Origin: Chromera velia
Taxonomy: Eukaryota > Sar > Chromeraceae
Direction of reading: 5' to 3'
Assembly (NCBI GenBank): GCA_018398765.1
Contig: JAHBMJ010000565.1
Coordinates: forward strand, 30,001-75,648
Length of the DNA stretch: 45,648 nt
The notes under the pieces are model-generated. The model saw only the letters and a program-made list of their open reading frames with translations, had not been told where the DNA came from and ran no database searches. Positions 35,283-45,589 of this stretch are shown here, in pieces (the first letter of the stretch is position 1; every line of letters begins with the position of its first letter). A program made the translations under genes and the position numbers.

Positions 35283-35525
35283 TTGCACAGGTACTTAGAA
35301 ACTGATATTGTTTGTTTCCAGCACTTTGGGGGCGATAGTTGGGTTGAAGAGTTTATGACGGAACATATTTTGGGGAAAAGCACCACCCTTGGATATCTGC
35401 CTAAACCTTATGATGTGATGGAAACAGTCCGAGGGCATCATGTTCAAAGCGAAGTCATTGTTTCAAAAAGGGAGATTGACTTTATTGAGAACTCCCCCAA
35501 TGGACCTCAAATTCCAGTTGTTTGA
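35283..35525 (+). CDS. Possible exon, hypothetical
   Basis: An acceptor-like GTTTGTTTCCAG at about 35311-35322 precedes an open frame reading HFGGDSWVEEFMTEHILG and continuing with coding-like composition to a stop at 35525. There is no recognisable domain. It may be a terminal exon of a gene or element protein whose other exons are lost or unrecognised. Confidence 0.3.
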   Translation: MHRYLETDIVCFQHFGGDSWVEEFMTEHILGKSTTLGYLPKPYDVMETVRGHHVQSEVIVSKREIDFIENSPNGPQIPVV

Positions 35526-35643
35526 CTCCTAGTTTGACTCGGACTCAAAGTCAATTCAATTTGTTGTATGGAACTTTAAATATTTTACTAGACCGAATGA
35601 CACTAGCAATGACATCAAATGTCATGATGTTGGAGGGAGGGGG

Positions 35644-35648
35644 NNNNN
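35644..35648. other. Assembly gap (5 N) inside a poly-G run
   Basis: Five N are flanked on both sides by G runs (35636-35643 and 35649-35667), so the homopolymer length is unresolved. Single N also occur at 19994, 21568 and 34482. Confidence 0.95.
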
Positions 35649-35945
35649 GGGGGGGGGGGGGGGGGGGTATAAACGCTGCTCAAATCCTAGGGTCACACTA
35701 GGTCAAAACTGTTTAGTTAGTTTAGTTAGTTAGTTAGTTCTCCATGGGGTCATAAACTAAACTAACTAACTAACTAAAGATCACGCCTAGCTGCATTGTG
35801 AACTTCAAGTTAAACATTGTGTTATATTATGTTATATAAATTTAAAATTGTGTTAAATCACAAACTTGTGGTCCCGGGTCTTCAAAAACATAAATTCTAA
35901 TTATTTTTCTATGTCTGGAACATTAATGCTATGCTATACTACCTA

Positions 35946-36325
35946 GGGGGACAAAATTAATGCATAATTTTTTTGAAAAAAGCAAAGATTTGAGTTTATC
36001 AGATAAAAGGGGCGGCGTTGGACCAAGCTGACCAAGTAAACTTAGTGAAGACTTATACTAACTAGTTGGGTCCTACGGGCTTCACATTGGGTGAAAAATT
36101 TAGTTTGAAGTCCTAGAATTTTTTTTTTAATTCCTAGAGCGCTCCTAGACTACCATTTTTCAATTTTACAGATTTGACATATACAGCAAAACGACAGAGC
36201 TATATATAAATAGAAAGTTATCTTCTAGTCTGACGTTAGATTACTTTTACTAGGGTGCCATAAGCCCATGATGATTGTGTTGAAGATATGCTTCTTAGAT
36301 ATAATATGCATTAATTTTGTCCCCC
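35946..36325. mobile_element. 380-bp MITE, copy 1 (TA target, mariner-like)
   Basis: The ends are GGGGGACAAAATTAATGCAT and its reverse complement (21-bp TIR), flanked by TA on both sides (35944-35945 and 36326-36327). A TA target duplication with short TIRs is typical of Tc1/mariner-derived MITEs. No coding frame. Confidence 0.85.
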
Positions 36326-36327
36326 TA

Positions 36328-37269
36328 GGTGTGAAGGGCAAAATCGACAATTTTCATTTTTGACAAAGTCACTTCTCACTCCTAGTCTATTCTTGTAACG
36401 CCTAGCTATCATCAGACAGTGTCATTCTTTCAAGTTATAGCTCTTTATATCTGCTACCTCTGGTAAGAAAAGAATGTTGTTCTTGATTTACTTTCTGTCT
36501 GTTCTGCAATACACTGTGTGTATTGCCAAGTATTTTGGCACTACCTTCACTCCTTTCATTACAGAGACAGACTAAACAAGAAACAGAAGAGCAGAGTAGG
36601 ATGCTTGAAAGCGCTTTGGCTTGACTGAGGGATTGGCATATAACAGAGTCTACCAGGCTTCTACCTTAAAGGTCTTTCTAAGAAAAACATATGCTTTGAA
36701 ATATGAATTGAAAGTGACTGTTCTGTGTTTACAAAGTTCTCCCTCTTTTCAAGTTTTTAGAATCTGTTTCACAACAGAACAGGTCTGGAAGAGGCTGCTA
36801 GAAGAACGCAATGTTCTTTTAGATTACAGATTGGAGCATTGTTTCTGTTCAGTGGGCTGAGAAGAATGGACTGACCCGGGTGCTTGACCATCTGGCCAAT
36901 ATCCATGTTTCAATTTCTACTTGTAAAAACTTTTTAAAACCAAAATAATTCTAATAAATAACAAACAACCGCACAAGTTTACAGTAATAAAAGAAAAACG
37001 TTGACGCTTTTCAACTGTATTGTTGTTGTAAGCAAAGCCTTACAGCAATACATGTAGGCCCTCTATGATTTTTTTTAAAAAAACTGAAAAACAAAAAACA
37101 GAAATTTCATAGACACACTATGATAAAAATAAAATCAATCTCAAATGTTAACCCACATCAAACAGTATCATTGCATCACAAATTATTCAAAGTATTTTTA
37201 CATGAAATTGATTTATATCTTTTTGACGTTTTGATTTAATTGATGAATTAATGTTGAGCGCTCCACACC
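36328..37269. other. AT-rich spacer between MITEs, possible small exon
   Basis: A short coding-like segment (36565-36624, after a CATTACAG acceptor, ending LESALA and a stop) might be a terminal exon. The frame at 36621-36860 ends VWKRLLEERNVLLDYRLEHC but has no recognisable domain. The rest is AT-rich with nothing identifiable. Confidence 0.25.
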
Positions 37270-37271
37270 TA

Positions 37272-37651
37272 GGGGGACAAAATTAATGCATAATTTTTTT
37301 GAAAAAAACAAAGATTTGAGTTTATCAGATAAAAGGGGCAGCGTTGGACCAAGCTGACCAAGTAGACTTAGTGAAGACTTATACTAACTAGTTGGGTCCT
37401 ATGGGCCTCACATTGGGTGAAAAATTTAGTTTGAAGTCCTAGAATTTTTTTTTTAATTCCTAGAGCGCTCCTAGACTACCATTTTTCAATTTTACAGATT
37501 TGACATATAAAGCAAAACGACAGAGCTATATATAAATAGGAAGTTATCTTCTAGTCTGACGTTAGATTACTTTTACTAGGGTGCCACAAGCCCATGATGA
37601 TTATGTTGAAGATATGCTTCTTAGATATAATATGCATTAATTTTGTCCCCC
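37272..37651. mobile_element. 380-bp MITE, copy 2 (same family)
   Basis: Same length, orientation and TIRs as copy 1, with TA at 37270-37271 and 37652-37653. About nine substitutions from copy 1, eight of them transitions. The sequence outside the TA differs between copies, confirming the boundaries. Confidence 0.85.
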
Positions 37652-37653
37652 TA

Positions 37654-38046
37654 GATAGTGCATTAAATTAATAAAAATATTCTTTGCAGGCCTGCAAGTT
37701 TAAGTATTTTAAATTTAGATAAGTGATTTAGAGTCTAGTAACTCTAGTTAGAGTAATTTAGCTTAGTAATTTAAAGTACTTTAGAATAATTTAATTAAAG
37801 TAATTAATTTAGAATAGTATTCAAACTAAAGTAATTTAGAAAGCTAAATCACTATATTTTTGGAAGTCAATTTCTTGTGAACGATAAGAAGTTAGACGTC
37901 TAAAGTAACAGTGCTTATAGCTTTCACTCCCCCAATGTATCTCCTCCCACCGTCATGCTCCACCGCAAAGCACGAACGTGCATATGGAAACTGAGCCACT
38001 TTAGATGACCAAACATCATATTGATATGATTCTCTCCATGCACCCA
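37654..38046. other. AT-rich spacer before the copia element
   Basis: TTTAGA/TAATTTA repeats to about 37850, then unique sequence. No gene. Confidence 0.35.
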
Positions 38047-38051
38047 GAAAG
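38047..38051. repeat. Target-site duplication GAAAG (left)
   Basis: Identical to 43955-43959. Confidence 0.9.
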
Positions 38052-38321
38052 TGTTAGGTGCCTAGACGCCCTTCCGGCTCATCTATGCTTATGATCACAG
38101 CATAAAGGAGCCAAGCGCTCCATTTGAGTCTCTTGCCTATTAGATTTGTCTGGATCGATCGGTTTCTCTATGCATGATTTTGAATGCTCTCAATTACTCA
38201 ATTAATTGCAAAATATGCAAGCAACACTTTACAACACTGAACCGATCATGCGATGCACCCCGCGGCCCGCCATTCACTTATATCATAGCACGCCGGGGCT
38301 AGTGCGACGCAGCCTCCAACA
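38052..38321 (-). repeat. 3' LTR of the copia element (270 bp)
   Basis: Begins TGTTAGGTGCC and ends CCTCCAACA on the plus strand. Same length as the other LTR, no indels. Confidence 0.93.
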
Positions 38322-38330
38322 ATCACCTCC

Positions 38331-39323
38331 TGACCGAAGTAATGAGGGAACCATTCAGGAGGCACGTATAAACGCAATCCTTTCTTTCTTCATAGAAAAG
38401 TTGAGAAACTTCAATCGAGCACCCTCCTTCTTAACCACCTTCTTCTCTTTAGGCACCCATTCAGTTCCTTTGTCCTTCTGAAGCTTAAACTTTGTTTACC
38501 TGTCTGCACATATCTTGTTGGTTGACATCCAAAAGACTTTTGCACGCAGTGCACGCAGCTCTTGTCTGACATACTTTAAAAGACCGTCCAGACGAAGTTC
38601 TACATGAGCATAACCTGTCTCGAGCTACTCTATGAGCGGACCAGAGTCCATCACGAACTCAACTGGCACCTTCTTTCTCCAAAGCCTCTCTGTCAATTTC
38701 TTCCACGCAAAGGCTTTCTTCACCACATCTGAAAGAGTACATAATTCAGACGAAGTACTCAAAATCAACCTTCTCGTCAACTTTTTGCGCTTTCATGCAA
38801 AGAGGTTGGACTCTCTCATATCAGGAAGCTTTTCTTCTTCATTCACAATGAACGCTTCCATTCCAACCCTTCTTTCACATTTATAAAGTGCATACGATCC
38901 ATCATGGAAAATGCATAACTTTGAATTCTCGCAAGCAATAAAATGCAAAGGCGCCTCAATGCTTTTCGCATGCATCAACAAGCGAATTGCTCCCTCTACT
39001 TTCTCTGCAGAAGGCTTGAGAGACCAGCGAGACAATTCGCCAAACAAGAAAGAGATTGACGGAATTGTGTGAGCAACTTACCCAATAACCCCCATACATT
39101 TTTGTATGAGAGGCACGTAGTCTTTTCGAATCTCTTCTTCTTCTGGCGGGTCGATCAGACTTCCGTTTAACCTTCCTCCTTTCAGCTTACCCTCATCAAC
39201 ATTGATCGCATCAAGATACTCCTTTTGTCCGATTTCGTATCCTTCCTTTGTTCTGCTCAGCGTCATACCAATGTAAATCATCTTTCCTCCTTCTTCAAGC
39301 AACTCAAGCTCGTCCATTTTCAA
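38331..39323 (-). pseudogene. Copia RT thumb and RNase H, with stops
   Basis: 39323-39078 continues the RT frame to a stop. 39047-38793 in the same frame contains LCIFHDGSYALYKCERR, matching the first catalytic Asp block of copia RNase H. Further RNase H-like sequence (LTERLWRKKVPVEFVMDSGP near 38690-38635) continues towards the 3' LTR with additional stops. Non-functional. Confidence 0.75.
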
Positions 39324-39329
39324 TCGGGA

Positions 39330-40046
39330 TTACAGAGGGGAGAAGAGAGACATAGGGTCAGAAGAGAAAATAAGAAGATCATCAACATGCATGATCATCA
39401 CCGCTTCAATTTCCCCTCTCTTTCCTTCCTTCACAAAAATGCTCTCAATCGCTTCTTCCCACCCCTCTTCCTTTGCTATTTGTTTGAAATGCCTTTTATA
39501 GAGGCGAGGGGCATCTGCAAGACCATACATTGCACGCGAAAGAGAAAGCACCTCACCTGCCTTGAGGCCATCAGGCGCACCTTCAGGCATCTCTGCAGGA
39601 AGCTGCATAAAAACTTCATCATTCATTTCTGCTGTAAGAAATGCAGTCCTCACATCTGACTTCGTGCAGTTCCATTGACGAGTAGAAGCAAAAGACAAAA
39701 CAAGAAGCAAAGACCACCAGTTAGCAGTTCCACTGTATGTCTTCAAGTGTTTTCTGTCATCTTGGAATCCTTTTGCAACCAACCTAGCTTTTGCCACCCT
39801 CTTTCCTTCCTTTAGCTTCCACGTCAAGACCCATCGTGTCTTGATTGCCTTTTTTTTTCTTGGCATTCGCCTGCCTCTCCTGAATACCTGCTCATCAACA
39901 AAGCTCTGAAGTTCCTTCAACATGGAGGACGAATGACTGCCTTCTTTCACTTTTTCCTTGCTGGCATCTATATGCCCCTTTCTTGGATTTACATGATTTT
40001 TTATCCTTTCGATCACCTCTAGATCGACCTCGACAATTTGAGGCAA
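39330..40046 (-). CDS. Copia reverse transcriptase segment (238 codons open)
   Basis: The RT_2 motifs appear in order: TRWVLTWKLKEGKRVAKARL, LVAKGFQDD, NCTKSDVRTAFLTAEM (first catalytic Asp), AMYGLADAPRLYKRHF, and MHVDDLLIFSSD (XVDD pair). The stop at 39330 falls soon after the catalytic pair. The frame resumes at 39323 with IYIGMTLSRTKEGYEIGQKE, the usual YLGM/I-QKEY region of copia pol, so a single stop separates them. The ATG at 40046 is only the first Met in the open segment. Confidence 0.88.
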   Translation of the reverse strand: MPQIVEVDLEVIERIKNHVNPRKGHIDASKEKVKEGSHSSSMLKELQSFVDEQVFRRGRRMPRKKKAIKTRWVLTWKLKEGKRVAKARLVAKGFQDDRKHLKTYSGTANWWSLLLVLSFASTRQWNCTKSDVRTAFLTAEMNDEVFMQLPAEMPEGAPDGLKAGEVLSLSRAMYGLADAPRLYKRHFKQIAKEEGWEEAIESIFVKEGKRGEIEAVMIMHVDDLLIFSSDPMSLFSPL

Positions 40047-40683
40047 CGGCCGTCTCCTTTTCTCCTTTTCCTTTATTAGTTGCTGAAGCTTGCCCTGAAG
40101 CTCAGCAATTCAGGAATCTTTCCTTTGTCTTTTCCACCTCATCCTCTCCACCTGCCTCCTATACTCCCTGCACCCCGTCTACCTCCTGTGCCACCTGCAT
40201 TCTGTCTGCCTCCTGTTCTTCCAAACCAAAATCTCTTCCAATTCAGACCCCATCCTCAGGGACAGGGATCTCTTCCTCCTCTACTTCTGCTGGCTTACCG
40301 GCAGAGACCATCGATTCTCATGCTTTTTTCTCCTCTCTTTCCCCCCCCCAACGCTGGACTGATAAACCTGGATTGGTGGTCCGAGGCTGCAGACCTGTAT
40401 CGTTTAAACCGGAGAGAGACGAAGAGAGCCCTGCTGACTGGGCACCACCCCTGCTAACATGCTGTTGCCCGAGCTGCTAAACTGCCGCTCAAGGGACGTC
40501 TGCATGAAAAATTGCGGAATCGAAAGAGGAAGAGAAATGTGTGGGCCCATCGCCCACCACTAACTTCTCTCCATCATCCATTAAAAAATCAGACCAGGTG
40601 TCTGCCCCCTCATTTCCCTCTTCTGCTTCCTACCCCCCAATCTGTACACTCTGGGAGAAGCCACACATAAACACAAGAGAGAC

Positions 40684-41628
40684 TTAAGAGGGATGCATTC
40701 TGAGAGGGCGCCATCCATTTCCTTTCTTTACGACAATACATACAACAGACTCACTCTCTACATACGCAAAGAATCCTTCGACCCCGTGCACTGGAAGAGA
40801 GTCCTCAGCCTTTGGCTGAGCCTCGAATGACACCACCCGATCTCCCACAGAAAGACAGGAAATCTTCAAGACTTCCTTTCCCCCTGACTCGTCTTTCCCT
40901 GGAGATCTTCTTGTCTTTGCATGGACATATTTATTCAAATTCTGACAAACCCCCCGCCAAGACCACTTACTGCAATACCTGGGGAGTCCCAACTCTTGTA
41001 ACAGCTTCCAGATCGCTCGCTTCACCGTTCGGTTCGCTCGCTCTACTGGGCTCTGTGTCTGAGGGGTGTAATCTGCCCCCCTCTGGTAATGCATCCCATT
41101 CTGCTCACAAAATTTATCATACTTTTTACCAAACTCACCTCCATTGTCTGTGTATACTATCCTTGGCCTACCTATTCCTTTCTCTTCATTCTTTCTGACT
41201 ACCTGAATCAAATGTCTGACTGCTCTATCTTTCTTCCCAATCACTAACCCATCTATCTTTCCGTTCGCTGGATCTATAATCAAACTTGCAGGGACAACAC
41301 CAGGAAGAAAAAAAAGGTCGTAAAAGAGACGAGCACCTTCTGTCTTTGCAAACTCTCCTTTCCTTGAACGAGAACGAATTCTTCTCATACACCTATTCAC
41401 TTCTTGACACACATGACAAAGACCAACCATCTATCTGCATGCTTTCTGCGTTGTTCGTTTTGCCGGGCCTCTCTCTCTTAAAGTCAAAAAGAGACGATTT
41501 CTTGTCGCATGGGCAAACCTGCAGTGCCACCCATAGAGCTTAGAGAAAGATATCGGTCCAGCAGAATCAGAGGAAGGAACAGAAAAATTCACCCCCCCCC
41601 CCATCTTTCTTACTCTGCCTATCTCCAC
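40684..41628 (-). pseudogene. Copia integrase region
   Basis: The pre-integrase segment (LYGWHCRFAHATRNRL, then a stop at 41431 and CHVCQE) supplies the HHCC zinc-binding residues. The core in the 41430-40684 frame has a candidate first Asp in RLFYDLFF (residue 38), then YTDNGGEF (Asp95) and QSPVERANRT (Glu130), the copia integrase signature. The segment ends with a conserved-looking SVGDRVVSFEAQPK stretch. The frame change upstream lies in a G run at 41592-41602. It would insert cDNA; broken here by the internal stop. Confidence 0.85.
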
Positions 41629-41899
41629 CTAACTCTTCCATACCTTTTAGCCTGACTGATTCTATCTTGCCTTGCGGCCTTTCTTTTTCGATGTTTTTCT
41701 CGCCTTTCGGCCTATCTTCTTTTCCATTCCTTTTCTCACTGTCTGTCTTTATATTCACTTTCACGAAATTATACGGAAAACGAACACGAGACCCATTTGT
41801 ACACGAAACATCATCATAGAGCACACGCACAACATGCACACCATCCTTTTCATAGAGCCGTACTTTGATTTTATTTCCATTTTTCTGCGGCAATTCAAC

Positions 41900-42298
41900 C
41901 TAAAAAGGAGGGGAAACTTTCTGAACTCGCTCACCCTTCAAAGAGATGAGAGTTTGTGGAATTTTTCTGGAGTATGCACCTTGGAGGTACACAGGAGCCC
42001 TCTCCCCATCAACTGCCTCCACATCCACTTCAACCTCCGCTTCCTCTTCTAGCGAAAACTCACTTTCCACTGCCTGCTCATAGTTAAAAACATGCTGTCT
42101 TTTCCATTTGACATTCTTTTTGACATCATGCCCGAGAAGGGTGCAACTACATCCAGTGTTTGCAATCACATCATTCCCCCCTTCTGCCTCAAACTCATCT
42201 TCTTCATCGGGATGTACAAGGACGGAAAAACGATTTGCCCCCACACGATCCCATCCCTGCTGACGCGAGATAGTCATGCAGTACCACTCCCCCCCCAA
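41900..42298 (-). pseudogene. Copia protease with Asp-to-Asn active site
   Basis: The frame carries VIANTGCSCTLLG where copia proteases have a D-T/S-G motif followed by Cys-Ser. The catalytic Asp position is Asn (AAC in place of GAC by a single G-to-A change). The frame change from gag occurs in a G run at about 42288-42297. An acidic Glu-rich segment follows. Even if read, the enzyme would lack its catalytic Asp. Confidence 0.75.
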
Positions 42299-43630
42299 TT
42301 CTCCAAGGAGGAGGCAGCCTTCTCATCCTTCTTCCCTCCATTCTTCTCACAGATGGGAGCAGAGGCGAAGTGTCCCTTCTCCCCACACGTCTTACACGTA
42401 ACCTTCTTCCCCCAGCATTCCCCCAGGTGCTTTCGCCCACACGTCTGGTAAACAGTGTGAGTGTCAGGGCGCTGATCGCGGGACTTCTGCTCTGACTGCT
42501 TGTTCGCCCCTTTCTGTCCCTTTCCTTTCTGAAACCCTCTGGCTGCCTTGTCTTTCTTTTCTTCCACCTTCTTCCCCTTGTATTCCGCCTCTTCCAGAGA
42601 GGTCAACCAGTCAAAATGAGGCTTCAAATCGGACCAGCTGATGTAGTTGAGATTGAGAGGAATCTTTGCATCGCTGGAGTGGGCGAGGGAGATGAGTCTC
42701 TCCTTTTGTTCTTTCAAATTGGTCAGAGCATGAAGGATCACAGACATGCTGGCACCGTCGTCGAGATCTCTGCTGACCGCATGGGCTGTGTTCTGCAGGT
42801 CTGTCAGACGCTTCTTTAGAATACGGAACCTGAAGACCATCTTCGGCTTGAGGACGTTACCGTTCTTGTCCTTCTTCATGATGTCGCAGGGGAACGCACG
42901 GATCCTGTCATCGATCGTTATCTGCCTGGTAAGGAGGTTGCTCAGGAACTCCTCCTTCAGGGCACGGAGAATCTTTCTGGGAGAGCGGCGGGCAAGTGCG
43001 TGTCTTCGGACGGCCTGCTTGAACGCCTTGGATATTCGTGCTGCCTTCAGAAGGGTGAGACGATACCTGCGGGCCCACTGCTCCCTGGAGGGGAAGCGGG
43101 CAGGGTTTAACTCCTCCTCAGCAAAATCAGTCTACTCAGGCTCAAACACTTCATACCCGTCTTCCTCAGAAAACAGAGGGTAGAGGGAAATGTCCACCAG
43201 GGTCCTTCACCTTCTTGTACGTGTTGCTCGAACGCGCCTCCATCTCCTCACCGGATCCCTCTACCTTTTCCCCATCTTCATTGTTACTACTCTCTCCCTT
43301 CTCTCCATCTCTGTTCTTTATATCGGAATCGCCACCGGCAAGGTAGCCATACGCAGTACCAGCCTCAGACTCAGAATCGGACGACCTTTCTCCTTCTGCA
43401 TCTTGGAACTAATCTTCAGCACGGGGGAAAGCTTTGTCTTCTACTGCTGCTGCTGCTGCAGGAGTCTGGGTTTCTTCTTTTTTTTTCTTTCCCGACTTCT
43501 TCAGAAAACCTTCCAACACAAACTCTGTAGCCTTTTCACTGGCCTTCGCAATCAGAACTTTTAAATCATTTTCAGTCACGAGAAGCTTCTTTCCTTTTCC
43601 TCTACTTCTTGTCTTCACACCAGACGGCAT
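42274..43630 (-). pseudogene. Copia gag, interrupted
   Basis: The likely start is the ATG at 43630 (MPSGVKTRSRGKGKK), just inside the 5' LTR. The frame closes at 43409, and gag continues in another frame that is open from 42879 to 42274. That segment has helical capsid-like sequence, a Lys/Gly-rich linker, and a zinc-knuckle region. The second knuckle is intact (CKTCGEKGHFASAPIC, CX2CX4HX5C). The preceding one reads YQTCGRKHLGEC, with Tyr where the first Cys is expected, a change explained by G-to-A on the coding strand. Non-functional in this copy. Confidence 0.75.
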
Positions 43631-43684
43631 CTTTTTCTCTTTTTGTTTCCTTTCGGGCTGTCGCACCAGTTTGACGCACTGATT

Positions 43685-43954
43685 TGTTAGGTGCCTAGAC
43701 GCCCTTCCGGCTCATCTATGCTTATGATCACAGCATAAAGGAGCCAAGCGCTCCATTCGAGTTTCTTGCCTATTAGATTTATCTGAATTGATCGGTTTCT
43801 CTATGCATGATTTTGAATGCTCTCAATTACTCGATTAATTACGAAATATGCAAGCAACACTTTGCAACACTGAACCGATTATGCGATGCACCCCGCGGCC
43901 CGCCACTCACTCATATCATGGCATGCCGGGGCCGGTGCGACGCGGCCTCTAACA
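43685..43954 (-). repeat. 5' LTR of the copia element (270 bp)
   Basis: Begins TGTTAGGTGCC and ends CCTCTAACA. About 18 differences from 38052-38321, every one a transition by my reading. Confidence 0.93.
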
Positions 43955-43959
43955 GAAAG
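43955..43959. repeat. Target-site duplication GAAAG (right)
   Basis: Identical to 38047-38051. Confidence 0.9.
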
Positions 43960-44376
43960 GGCTGACCACAATTCAAAACATGTTGCCTTGCAATAAGAAC
44001 ACACACACAACAGGTTTTGCTGTGGACATTTATGAGTCTACGCAGCCGCGTCATGCGGCGATTTGAAGCACAAGGCCTGGCCCTCTCTCTGTTTCTTCAT
44101 TTGTCCAGAAATGTTTTGTCTGAATCCTAGGTCTGAATCTGTATATCCCCCACTCCCCACCACCTTACACATACATACACACAAGCAATCATTCACACGC
44201 GCACACATCCACGTACGGATAAAGATACAGATAATGCATAGGCATACGCCCCCCCACATAAAAGAAAACGTCAGCCGATTCTCCAAGACAGGCATTGATG
44301 AGCTCCCGGGGAAAAGGTTACGATCAATCAACAAGAAAACCTCCCACCCACATAACAGACATGGCTCAAAGGCTTC
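43960..44376. other. Spacer without recognised gene
   Basis: Includes short CA-rich stretches (about 43999-44010 and 44168-44185). No gene. Confidence 0.35.
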
Positions 44377-44701
44377 TCAACGGTAATCTGCACATTCAAC
44401 TTGGTAAAGTACCCTTGGATACTTTGTTCGAGCTCCCTTATGTACTTCTGCATATGCCTCCTGTCGCTCTCCCCGTGCAACCTGGAGAGTTGCTTCTTTC
44501 ATTACTCTTCCAGTGGGCCAGGCCACAAGTTTTGCCTGTGCATCAGCTGTTCTCTTCATAGCCGACACCGGCCATACATCTGCTCTGTTTCCTTTCTGAG
44601 GGACTCGATGTGAGCTACAAATGAGATGAAGGGGTACTGGGTAATAGCCAGGTTTGCCCTTGCTCTGCTCCTGAGTATACTTTCTCGCAGGTCCTTGCAA
44701 G
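44377..44701 (-). CDS. Possible terminal exon, hypothetical
   Basis: A minus-strand frame with an acceptor-like AGAGTTTGCAG just before 44701. The segment reads LQGPARKYTQEQSKGKPGYY and continues basic and Ala/Gln-rich to the stop at 44377. The plus strand is also open here, so coding on this strand is a preference based on composition and the acceptor. No family recognised and no upstream exon found. Confidence 0.3.
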
Positions 44702-45002
44702 CTGCAAACTCTATCTGATCTGCCTAACATGTAGCCCAACGTTAACAGTATCCAACTTCCTCTAGATATGGATAGCGATAGTGTATCATTATACCTGGTC
44801 CACAGCAACACTATCTTAGGGGGCCGCACTCTACATATAGGTAGATCATGACCCCTGACTTAAAAGAAAAACAGACAAAAATCTAGGAATATTATGTAAG
44901 AAGTTTCATAAAAAACCAAAAACTATAAATTAGAGAGAATATGACAGTAACATTAATTTTTATGTTGGGCTAGAAACATGCATTCATTTTTATGAAAAAC
45001 TT
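44702..45002. other. AT-rich spacer
   Basis: No gene. The last 5 bases (AACTT) may be the target duplication of the next element. Confidence 0.35.
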
Positions 45003-45589
45003 CGTGTCGCCAGGTTTTGTTGGGCTGTTGGGCTTGTTGTACTGTTGGGCTTCACCTTACCAGGAAGCTGTTGGGCGCCCAACACGCCCAACACATAACA
45101 TGCCCAACAAGAAAGCCTAACACGGCCCAACAGCCCAACAAACACTCCCAACACGCATAACACACACAATCATGATGAAGGAAATAAAATGTTTGATTCG
45201 TCTGTGGAATGAAATTGATCACTCCGAAATGACTGCCGATGAAGGGGGATGACTTGATGAATGAGTTGGAAAGGTTAAGCACAAGGAGTATACATTTGTC
45301 TGCATTGTGTGTGCAGGTCTGTCTCTATTTTCTTTGGTGTATTATGAACGTTTTACGAAGAGTTTCAGGCTCATACTGCACCAATGTGCAGCGCTGAATG
45401 TCTTAAATGGTGTTTATTGTATTCATATGCTTTGATATGTGGACCTGGCATGTGAAACAAGCTTATAAGGAAGGAAAGGGACCTTATTGGGCTTTGTTGG
45501 GTACTGTTGGGCTTCATAACCTGTCATGCAGCTGATGAAAGGCCCAACAGAGCCCAACAGGCAACAAGCCCAACAGAACCTGGCGACAC
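45003..45589. mobile_element. 587-bp foldback/MITE-like element rich in GTTGGGC
   Basis: The left end (GTGTCGCCAGGTTTTGTTGG from 45004) is inverted at the right end (ending CCTGGCGACAC at 45589). AACTT flanks both sides (44998-45002 and 45590-45594), a candidate 5-bp target duplication, with one unpaired C on the left. Subterminal regions hold more than ten copies of TGTTGGGC or GCCCAACA, arranged in opposite orientation at the two ends. No transposase is encoded. Further GCCCAAC at 45642-45648 suggests the motif continues beyond the window. Confidence 0.65.

Larger units (their letters stand above)
38052..43954 (-). mobile_element. Complete but decayed Ty1/copia LTR retrotransposon
   Basis: 270-bp LTRs (38052-38321 and 43685-43954) flank gag-pol on the minus strand, with the target duplication GAAAG at 38047-38051 and 43955-43959. 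The order protease, integrase, reverse transcriptase, RNase H (integrase before RT) defines Ty1/copia. Coding is split into several frames by stops and frame changes; two of the frame changes fall in G homopolymers (about 42288-42297 and 41592-41602) and may be homopolymer-length errors. LTRs differ at about 18 of 270 sites, all transitions. On the element strand the LTR is followed by AATCAGTGCGTCAAACTGG, in which I recognise no standard primer-binding site. Confidence 0.94.

Noticed and set aside
43660-43684. Standard tRNA primer-binding site for the copia element
   Set aside because: The bases directly after the 5' LTR do not begin with a TGG-type tRNA complement; a TGG occurs only about 16 bases later, so I do not call it.
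44295-44561. Plus-strand hydrophobic ORF
   Set aside because: Overlaps a minus-strand frame with an acceptor site and more coding-like composition; evidence for either is weak.
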